29,262 nt of DNA from Erysipelotrichaceae bacterium (GTDB lineage: Bacteria > Bacillota_I > Bacilli_A > Erysipelotrichales > Erysipelotrichaceae), in NCBI GenBank assembly GCA_900759455.1, contig CAAEVI010000001.1, forward strand, positions 1-29,262, in the 5' to 3' direction. The translations under genes were made by a program, and so were the position numbers. Below are positions 24,108-29,262 of the stretch, in pieces; positions within the stretch are counted from its first letter, which is position 1; the number at the start of each line of letters is the position of its first letter. Under the pieces are notes generated by a model. It saw only the letters and a list, made by a program, of their open reading frames with translations, searched no databases and was not told the origin of the DNA.

Positions 24108-24983
24108 TTATTGGTTGCTTTGCTCAACATTTTTGATTACTTCATAACTGCACACATACTGGTACATATCGCCTGACTGGATAAAGCGGCATGGGATGTC
24201 TGTCTTTATTGCTTTGTGGATGTAGGTGAGCAGGTATTCCATACCGTATTCTTCCAGATTGAAATGGCCGATGCTGATGATGGCTTTGTTTTGTCCTGTC
24301 ATGGCGGCATCACGAATGTATTCGCTCAGCGTAAAGTCAACGGCTTCCATGGTGAGAAAGCAGTCTACTTCGCCTTTGTCGGCGGCAATGATTTCTCTTC
24401 TGGCATCACCTAATATGTGATAAGGAATGCAGATTTTTTCCACAACTGCATCGGGATTTCCGAGGATGCGGGCACCGTTGAGGTGCAGGGTGGAAATGAT
24501 ATGATGCGCCAGTTCTTTGACGGTTATTTTGGGAAGAAGAAAACGCATGGATGAAGGATCGATGAACGTGCTCCATCCCAGCTTGTGCGCTACGCCGGTA
24601 AAGATGCCGTCCGCATAAACGGTCTCGTTCAACGGAATACCGGAGTGGATATAATCGTGAAAACGCCAGACGACGATGCGGTGTTCGTCAAGCAGTCTGG
24701 TTTTTATTTCGTATGTTTTATTTTGATTTTCCTTCAGCCAGTCTTGATGGTCGCCATGGTTCCAAAACAGAGCTTCATGTACGATGATCAGATTGGCGCC
24801 CTGCATGGCTGCCTGTCTGATGACGTCGACAGTAGCCCAGCAGGTAGTAACGATGCCGGTACAGGTCTGTCTGGGATCGCCGTACAGGATCTGATCCCTG
24901 GTGGTCTGTTCATCGATGACTTTATTGTTCCAGACGCCTCTGCAGTAGTCTTTGAGATTTCGGATGACTGTGCTGATTTCCAT
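24108..24983 (-). CDS. Nif3-like (DUF34) dinuclear metal-centre protein
   Basis: 291-residue member of the Nif3/YbgI/DUF34 family, ring-shaped proteins with a dinuclear metal site and unsettled activity (GTP cyclohydrolase I-like and metal-insertion roles have been proposed). Visible features are the N-terminal GIVTTCWATVDVIRQAAMQGANLIIVHEALFW, whose VHE is a metal ligand segment, and the C-terminal IISIGHFNLEEYGMEYL with the GHxxxE metal ligands. ATG 24983 is chosen because GAAGG lies 7 bases upstream; the frame continues to a TTG at 25007. It is the distal gene of the Mn2+ riboswitch-controlled transcript, 27 bases from mntP, so a link to manganese homeostasis is plausible. Confidence 0.82.
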   Translation of the reverse strand: MEISTVIRNLKDYCRGVWNNKVIDEQTTRDQILYGDPRQTCTGIVTTCWATVDVIRQAAMQGANLIIVHEALFWNHGDHQDWLKENQNKTYEIKTRLLDEHRIVVWRFHDYIHSGIPLNETVYADGIFTGVAHKLGWSTFIDPSSMRFLLPKITVKELAHHIISTLHLNGARILGNPDAVVEKICIPYHILGDARREIIAADKGEVDCFLTMEAVDFTLSEYIRDAAMTGQNKAIISIGHFNLEEYGMEYLLTYIHKAIKTDIPCRFIQSGDMYQYVCSYEVIKNVEQSNQ

Positions 24984-25010
24984 ATGTATGCCTTCTTTCT
25001 TAAGCAACTG

Positions 25011-25571
25011 TTAAAAGAACAGGTGTTCAATCAGAATCTTGGTTCCGATCACGATGAGAATGACACCGCCCAGGATGCCGGCATAGCGTTTTAATACGTC
25101 GCCGAGCTTGCTGCCGAGATAGACGGCCGCAAAGGACAATGCGAAGGTCGTTAAGCCGATGATCAGGATGCTGGATAAAATATTCACTTTCAAAAAGGCG
25201 AATGTAATGCCGACGGCCAGCGCATCGATGCTGGTCGCAACGGCAAGCATCAGTACATGAGGCAGGGCAAGGTTGCATGCATCGTCGTCCTCTTCTTCTC
25301 CTTTTATCGCTTCCCGGATCATGTTGGCACCGATGATGCCCAGTAACAGGAAGGCGATCCAGTGATCGATGGATGTGATGAATGACTCGAACAGGGAACC
25401 GCTCAGCCATCCGATCAACGGCATCAAAGCCTGAAACAGGCCGAACCAGAAGGCCAGGATGCAGGCGCATTTGAAGCGTTTGCCCTGGGCACACATGCCT
25501 TTTGCGACCGATACCGCAACGGCATCCATGCTCAGACTGATTCCAATTAAAAATACGGCAAATAGTGACAT
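25011..25571 (-). CDS. mntP: Manganese efflux pump MntP
   Basis: 186-residue membrane protein of the MntP (YebN) family that exports Mn2+. Two repeat units each with an acidic membrane motif: LIGISLSMDAVAVSVAKG near residues 8-25 and AVATSIDALAVGITFAFL near 109-126, the aspartates being functional in the family. About six membrane spans with an acidic cytoplasmic loop (GEEEDDDA) between the repeats. AGGAGG lies 9 bases upstream. The yybP-ykoY riboswitch directly in front of the gene independently supports the manganese assignment. Confidence 0.95.
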   Translation of the reverse strand: MSLFAVFLIGISLSMDAVAVSVAKGMCAQGKRFKCACILAFWFGLFQALMPLIGWLSGSLFESFITSIDHWIAFLLLGIIGANMIREAIKGEEEDDDACNLALPHVLMLAVATSIDALAVGITFAFLKVNILSSILIIGLTTFALSFAAVYLGSKLGDVLKRYAGILGGVILIVIGTKILIEHLFF

Positions 25572-25585
25572 TTTCTCTTCCTCCT

Positions 25586-25624
25586 AAAAAAAGACTTATA
25601 CGCGAAAAAACACGTATAAGTCTT
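25586..25624 (-). terminator. Riboswitch expression-platform terminator upstream of mntP
   Basis: Read on the minus strand, a perfect 12-bp stem AAGACTTATACG/CGTATAAGTCTT is followed by a T-run. It lies between the riboswitch aptamer and the mntP ribosome binding site, so manganese binding to the aptamer should prevent its formation. Confidence 0.88.
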
Positions 25625-25634
25625 GCTGTTTCAT

Positions 25635-25703
25635 TTTAAGCCAGATCCGCTTTGGATCATTATGTTGACTTAACCGCTCACAAGAGCCAGCTACTCCCTT
25701 AAA
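25635..25703 (-). promoter_or_regulatory. yybP-ykoY manganese riboswitch aptamer
   Basis: Minus-strand leader of mntP. It begins TTTAAGGGAGTAGC, carries AAGTCAACATAATG in the middle and closes with CTGGCTTAAA, so P1 is TTTAAG/CTTAAA. These GGAGTAGC, GTCAACAT and CTGGC blocks are the conserved parts of the yybP-ykoY family, which senses Mn2+ and turns genes on, commonly mntP. The terminator that follows fits transcriptional control. Confidence 0.87.
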
Positions 25704-25710
25704 CGTGACT

Positions 25711-25739
25711 ATCATAGCAGATTCATTGACAGATTACAA
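25711..25739 (-). promoter_or_regulatory. Promoter of the riboswitch-mntP-Nif3 transcript
   Basis: On the minus strand TTGTAA (25734-25739), a 17-base spacer and TATGAT (25711-25716) form a good sigma-A promoter placed just upstream of the riboswitch P1 stem. Confidence 0.75.
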
Positions 25740-25751
25740 CAGAAAGAGACA

Positions 25752-25780
25752 TTGTCATGACAAAAGATCGATTATATAAT
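25752..25780 (+). promoter_or_regulatory. Promoter of the MFS transporter gene
   Basis: TTGTCA (25752-25757), exactly 17 bases, TATAAT (25775-25780): a near-consensus sigma-A promoter. It is divergent from the mntP promoter with 12 bases between their -35 boxes and gives a leader of about 105 bases. Confidence 0.82.
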
Positions 25781-25844
25781 AAAGAAAAAGAAAGCGGGGA
25801 TGTGCGCCATGTGAGATCTTTTCAGACAGACAGAAAAAAACATG

Positions 25845-25863
25845 ACAGCAGAAGCTGTTTTTT
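25845..25863 (+). terminator. Leader hairpin with T-run (possible attenuator)
   Basis: Short stem ACAGC/GCTGT with an AGAA loop and six T residues, located in the leader between the promoter and the MFS start codon. The stem is only 5 bp, so it would be a weak terminator; its place suggests transcription attenuation, as seen upstream of some drug-efflux genes. Confidence 0.45.
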
Positions 25864-25893
25864 GTGCTGCATTCTTTGGAAAGGATTTTTATC

Positions 25894-27041
25894 ATGAAAA
25901 GAAATATCTATCTTTTATGCGGGATTGCTTTTCTGCAGGGAATGGTGTTTTATGCACCTGTGGCGGCTTTGTACAGACAGGCACAGGGAATCACGCTGTT
26001 TCAGATCACGCAGATCGAAAGTATTTCGCTGGCGCTGTGTATCCTGCTGGAAGTGCCCTGGGGCTTTGCGGCAGAGCGGATCGGATACAGGAAAACGATG
26101 ATCATCTGCTGCAGCCTGTATTTTGTTTCCAAGATCATTTTCTGGCAGGCAGAGAATTACGGCATGTTTTTGTTGGAGCGGATTCTGCTGAGCATCGTGA
26201 CGGCCGGGATGTCGGGTGTGGATGCCGGCATGCTGTATGTTTCCTGCGATACGCATGACGCACAGCGGATCTTCGGTTTTTATCACGGTGCCGGCATGGC
26301 CGGTCTGTTTGCGGCGGCTGTGCTGTTCGCTGTTTTCATTCAGGAAGATTACGCTTTGGCGCTTTTCTGACGGTGGTCAGTTATGCGGCGGCGATGCTTC
26401 TATCGTTTTTCCTGTGTGAGGTAAAAGAACAAAAGGAAGAACATGCCTCGATCAGTGACTTGTTTCGGGAAGTCAGGACAATGTTTCACAGCCGCCGGCT
26501 GCTGGCGCTGCTGCTGGGGGCGGCACTGCTGGGCGAGGCTCATCAAAGCATCACGGTTTTTTTGAATCAGGTTTCTTACGTACAGGTCGGGCTGGATGAT
26601 CGCTCCATCGGTCTGATCTATATCGTATCGGCTTCTCTTGGCATCTTTGCCTTGCTATCTTCCTTTGTTTCAAGACATTTAGGACCATGCAAAACGATGC
26701 TAGCGACAGCGTTGCTCGCTGCTTTGGCATGCATCGTGCTGTCTTTTTCGGTTTCGGCACTGACAGCGGTAGGATCGGTTTTTGTGCTGCGGATGGTTCA
26801 CGGGATCTTTCAGCCGCTGCAGATGGAACTGCAGAATAAGGAAATCAAAACAGACAATCGGGCGGCAATGCTGAGCGCGGCAGCCTTATTCATGGAAGGA
26901 GCGGCCATCATGACCAATCTGTGTTTTGGCTGGCTGTCGCAGGTTGCGCTGTCTGCTTCTTATATGTTCGGGGCCGCGATCTGTATGAGTGCCTTTATCT
27001 TGTTTGCCGTTTATTTTATCCTGCACGGCAAAAATGCATAA
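25894..27041 (+). pseudogene. MFS transporter interrupted by a one-base frameshift
   Basis: Major facilitator superfamily transporter of about 380 residues if joined. The first part (to 26370, 158 residues) includes membrane spans and the motif A-like GFAAERIGYRKTMI; it stops at a TGA just after ALALF. The second part continues in another frame from about 26367 (LTVVSYAAAM...) to 27041. Adding one T to the TTTT run at 26363-26366 restores one continuous frame, ALALF-LTVVSYAAAM, so this is a single gene with a one-base deletion, a phase-variable tract or a sequencing error. Start ATG 25894 follows GGAAAGGA. Substrate is unknown. A strong promoter and a terminator remain intact, arguing for recent loss or an error. 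Confidence 0.82.
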
Positions 27042-27055
27042 GACTGTTTCATTTT

Positions 27056-27082
27056 GATGCACAGAAGTGCATCTTTCTTTTT
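27056..27082 (+). terminator. Intrinsic terminator after the MFS gene
   Basis: Perfect 7-bp stem GATGCAC/GTGCATC with an AGAA loop followed by TTTCTTTTT. Confidence 0.88.
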
Positions 27083-27089
27083 ACAGCCA

Positions 27090-27117
27090 TTGTACTGCTT
27101 ATTTAATATGCTATAAT
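27090..27117 (+). promoter_or_regulatory. Promoter of the ispF-dtd-folD-DUF951 operon
   Basis: TTGTAC (27090-27095), a 16-base spacer and TGCTATAAT (27109-27117), an extended perfect -10. It lies 33 bases before the chosen ispF start codon. Confidence 0.78.
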
Positions 27118-27149
27118 ACGATTAATTGAAAAAAAAGTAGGTGAGCAAA

Positions 27150-27635
27150 TTGTTTCGTATTGGACAATCCAGTGATATTCATCAGCTGACGGAAGGCAGA
27201 AAGCTGACCTTAGGCGGCGTGGAGATCGAACATGAAAAAGGATTGCTAGGACATTCGGATGCGGATGCACTGACCCATGCGATCGCAGAGAGCATCCTGG
27301 GTGCTTTGGCGCTGGGAGATCTCGGTTCTCATTTTCCGGATACGGATGAACGTTACCGCGGTGCGGATTCCTTATATTTATTATCCTGTGTTTATGAGAT
27401 GATGAAGGAGAAGGGATATCGTATCGGCAATGCAGATGCATTGATCATGATCGAGCGTCCGAAAATGGCACCGCATATTCAAAAGATGCGTGAAAACATA
27501 GCCGCATGTCTGCACTGCGATATCGATCAGATCTCGATCAAGGCGACAAGGGGCGAAAAACTGGGCTTTGTCGGAAGAGAAGAAGGCGTACTGGCACAGT
27601 GTGTCGTACTGCTGATGAAGGGGGAAGAAAAATGA
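27150..27635 (+). CDS. ispF: 2-C-methyl-D-erythritol 2,4-cyclodiphosphate synthase
   Basis: Forms the cyclic diphosphate in the MEP pathway of isoprenoid synthesis, releasing CMP. The 161-residue product has SSDIHQL with the metal-binding Asp and His near residues 8-10, GHSDADALTHAI with a further metal His near 36, LGDLGSHFPDTD near 58 and the C-terminal KATRGEKLGFVGREEG. TTG 27150 is chosen because AGTAGGTG lies about 7 bases upstream and the family begins at this point (FRIG); the in-frame GTG 27141 overlaps that site. Its stop overlaps the dtd start (ATGA). Confidence 0.94.
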   Translation: MFRIGQSSDIHQLTEGRKLTLGGVEIEHEKGLLGHSDADALTHAIAESILGALALGDLGSHFPDTDERYRGADSLYLLSCVYEMMKEKGYRIGNADALIMIERPKMAPHIQKMRENIAACLHCDIDQISIKATRGEKLGFVGREEGVLAQCVVLLMKGEEK

Positions 27636-28081
27636 GAGTGTTGATCCAGCGTGTCAAACACGCTTCCTGCACAGTAGAGGGGAAAATCACGGGGAAGATC
27701 GAACAGGGCTTTTTGATGTTTGTCGGCTGCTGTGACAGCGACGATGACAGCGTCATTGCCAAGATGGCCGCAAAGGCATCCTGTCTTCGTATTTTCGAAG
27801 ATGAACAGGGAAAGATGAACAAAAGCTTGGAAGATGTCGGCGGATCGATTCTTTCCATCTCGCAGTTTACGCTTTATGCGGACTGCCGCAAAGGAAGAAG
27901 ACCGAGCTTTATCGATGCGGCCAAAGGCGAAAAAGCCATTGTCATGTATGATAAATTCAACAACGAGCTGAGAAAGCTGGGCTTTCATGTGGAAGAAGGC
28001 ATATTCGGGGCAGATATGAAAATCGAACTGCTCAATGACGGTCCGGTAACCATCTGGCTAGACAGTGAGACGATAGTATAG
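27632..28081 (+). CDS. dtd: D-aminoacyl-tRNA deacylase
   Basis: Removes D-amino acids mischarged on tRNA, a proofreading enzyme. The 149-residue product has the family length. Both signature motifs are present: SQFTLYADCRKGRRPSF near residues 77-93 (consensus SQFTL) and NDGPVTIWLDS near the C-terminus (consensus NxGPVT/GP cross-subunit motif). ATG 27632 overlaps the ispF stop by 4 bases and has GGGGGAA upstream; the same frame is open further upstream inside ispF, but that part is not homologous to Dtd. Confidence 0.95.
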   Translation: MRVLIQRVKHASCTVEGKITGKIEQGFLMFVGCCDSDDDSVIAKMAAKASCLRIFEDEQGKMNKSLEDVGGSILSISQFTLYADCRKGRRPSFIDAAKGEKAIVMYDKFNNELRKLGFHVEEGIFGADMKIELLNDGPVTIWLDSETIV

Positions 28082-28090
28082 GAGGAAACC

Positions 28091-28948
28091 ATGCAGATCA
28101 TAGACGGAAAAAAGATCGCAGCGGATGTAAAGGAAAGACTGCGGAATGATATCGAACAGGTCAAGGCACAGGGGAAAAGAGTGCCGAAGCTGATCGTTTT
28201 GCTTGTGGGAGAAGATCAGGCAAGCATGACCTATGTGCGCAATAAGGAAAAAGCATGTGCGCTGATCGGGATGGAAAGCGAAACGATCCGCCTGCCGGAA
28301 ACCTGCACACAGCAGGAACTGCTTGCTTATGTGGAAAAGCTGAATGCAGATGAAAGTGTGGACGGCATCCTGGTCCAGCTTCCTTTGCCGAAGCATATCA
28401 ATGAAACGATCATCCTGCACGCCATTGATCCTTCCAAGGATGTGGATGGTTTTCATCCGATGAACATCGGCAAGATGATGATCAAAGAAAAGACGAACCT
28501 GCCGTGTACGCCAAAAGGCATCATGCGCATGCTGGAAGAAGCCGGCTGTGATGATCTCAGCGGACTGCGTGCCGTTGTGATCGGCCGCAGCAATATAGTC
28601 GGAAAGCCGATCGCTCAGCTGCTGCTGGCCAAAAACGCAACGGTAACGATCACTCATTCCAAGACAAAAGACATCGAAGCTATCTGCCGGGAAGCGGATA
28701 TCCTGGTCGCTGCCACCGGCGTAGCCAAAATGGTCAAGCATGACTGGGTCAAGGAAGGTGCCGTGGTGATCGATGTCGGCATGAATCGTGACGAGAACGG
28801 AAAACTGTGCGGCGATGTGGACTTCGATGATGTAAAAGACAAAGTGCGTGCGATCACGCCGGTACCCGGCGGCGTAGGACCGATGACCATTGCCATGCTG
28901 TTGGAAAATACCATGATGGCTTATCAGGAACATAAGGGAGGAAAGTAA
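28091..28948 (+). CDS. folD: Methylenetetrahydrofolate dehydrogenase/cyclohydrolase
   Basis: Bifunctional enzyme interconverting 5,10-methylene-THF, methenyl-THF and 10-formyl-THF for purine and formyl-Met synthesis. The 285-residue product shows the catalytic Tyr-x3-Lys (TYVRNKEKAC, near residues 48-57), VDGILVQLPLPKHI near 94, GRSNIVGKPIAQLLL for NAD(P) binding near 165 and PVPGGVGPMTIAMLL near 257. AGGAGG lies 6 bases before the ATG and the gene is 9 bases from dtd, so it is cotranscribed. Confidence 0.96.
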   Translation: MQIIDGKKIAADVKERLRNDIEQVKAQGKRVPKLIVLLVGEDQASMTYVRNKEKACALIGMESETIRLPETCTQQELLAYVEKLNADESVDGILVQLPLPKHINETIILHAIDPSKDVDGFHPMNIGKMMIKEKTNLPCTPKGIMRMLEEAGCDDLSGLRAVVIGRSNIVGKPIAQLLLAKNATVTITHSKTKDIEAICREADILVAATGVAKMVKHDWVKEGAVVIDVGMNRDENGKLCGDVDFDDVKDKVRAITPVPGGVGPMTIAMLLENTMMAYQEHKGGK

Positions 28949-28949
28949 G

Positions 28950-29168
28950 ATGGAAGTACCGCATTACGACCTGAATGATATCGTAGAAATGAAGAAGGAA
29001 CATCCCTGCCATAAATCAAAGAACTGGCGGATCATCCGCATGGGTGCCGATATCCGCATCAAATGTCTGGGATGCGGAACCAGTGTGCTGATGCCGCGCG
29101 TCAAGTTCGAAAAAAAGCTAAAAAAAGTAGTCGAACATGCGCCGCAGGCAGAGCAGGAGCAGGAATAA
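28950..29168 (+). CDS. DUF951 small zinc-ribbon-like protein
   Basis: 72-residue protein of the DUF951 family (Bacillus YyzM type). It has the conserved opening DLNDIVEMKKEHPC, a WRIIRMGADIRIKCLGCG block with a CLGC pair that together with the earlier cysteine suggests a metal site, and a lysine-rich segment before a Glu-rich tail. The family is widely conserved in Bacillota, often next to the GTPase gene ychF, and its function is unknown. It starts one base after the folD stop, with GGAGG upstream. Confidence 0.88.
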   Translation: MEVPHYDLNDIVEMKKEHPCHKSKNWRIIRMGADIRIKCLGCGTSVLMPRVKFEKKLKKVVEHAPQAEQEQE

Positions 29169-29219
29169 TAGACAATATGAAATGACGGAGGTGGTACAAA
29201 AAAAGTAACCATCCTTAAT

Positions 29220-29248
29220 TTGTTGAAACGTGGATTTACCATTATACT
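29220..29248 (+). promoter_or_regulatory. Promoter at the window edge
   Basis: TTGTTG (29220-29225), a 17-base spacer and TATACT (29243-29248). It probably drives the next gene, outside the window. The stretch 29169-29219 holds GGAGGTGG but only a very short frame, so no gene is called. Confidence 0.5.
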
Positions 29249-29262
29249 TTGATTAGAAAAAA

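Noticed and set aside
24585..25094. 169-residue plus-strand frame opposite the Nif3-like gene and mntP
   Set aside because: Both minus-strand genes are clear families; this frame crosses their junction and has no recognisable content.
25842..26258. 138-residue plus-strand frame overlapping the MFS gene
   Set aside because: It lies out of frame with the MFS protein and has Cys/His-rich random composition; the MFS frame is the real one.
28058..28933. 291-residue minus-strand frame opposite folD
   Set aside because: It covers folD almost exactly; its His/Phe-rich composition is what the reverse of a real gene gives, and no motif is seen.
29169..29219. Start of a new gene after the DUF951 gene
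   Set aside because: GGAGGTGG is present, but the frames from nearby starts stop within about ten codons, so no gene can be supported before the window ends.
1..29262. CRISPR arrays, tRNA or rRNA genes
   Set aside because: I saw no regularly spaced direct repeats, and no tRNA or rRNA signature on either strand by reading; a covariance-model scan was not possible.

Overview
The window looks like a chromosomal segment of a low-to-medium GC Bacillota, most likely a gut-type Erysipelotrichia relative. The reasons are the tmk-holB-ricT-rsmI and ispF-dtd-folD-DUF951 housekeeping strings, strong AGGAGG ribosome binding sites, intrinsic terminators with T-runs, TTG/GTG starts and RicT. This lineage assignment is inference; there is no rRNA here to prove it.

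Layout. (1) 251-3733, plus strand: core genes tmk, holB, ricT and rsmI, tightly packed and ended by a terminator. (2) 3838-13794: a self-contained sigma-54 module. rpoN lies on the minus strand. Divergent from it is a LevR/GfrR-type sigma-54 activator, followed by a textbook -24/-12 promoter (8460-8475) and an operon for a mannose-family PTS (IIA, IIB, IIC, IID), two SIS-domain enzymes and a HAD phosphatase. The content matches the Salmonella gfr (fructoselysine/glucoselysine) operon, so the likely job is uptake and deglycation of Amadori compounds. (3) 14324-17856: a terminator-bounded four-gene island with a PD-(D/E)XK nuclease-SF1 helicase (DUF2075), a MazG-like nucleotide pyrophosphohydrolase, a coiled-coil J-domain protein and a HIRAN protein. 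This is the best candidate for an uncharacterised genome-maintenance or defence system. (4) 18044-23687: a second mannose-family PTS operon with its own PRD regulator as first gene, then EIIA, EIIB, an unusual IIC-IID fusion and an M24 (Xaa-Pro/creatinase-like) peptidase. (5) 23699-23803: a nested inverted repeat with an IS3-like end. (6) 24108-25739, minus strand: a Mn2+ (yybP-ykoY) riboswitch, mntP and a Nif3-like gene. (7) 25752-27082: a promoter, a leader hairpin and an MFS transporter gene broken by a one-base frameshift. (8) 27090-29168: ispF, dtd, folD and a DUF951 gene, with a promoter for the next gene at the window edge.

How the parts work together. RpoN, the PRD-containing activator and the PTS proteins form a closed loop in which PTS phosphorylation state should set activator activity and therefore transport and deglycation. 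The second operon uses the same transporter family under a sigma-70-type promoter and a different class of PRD regulator, one whose phospho-acceptor positions look partly lost. The region from about 3.8 to 24 kb reads visibly AT-richer than the flanking core genes, consistent with an accessory block inserted between housekeeping blocks.
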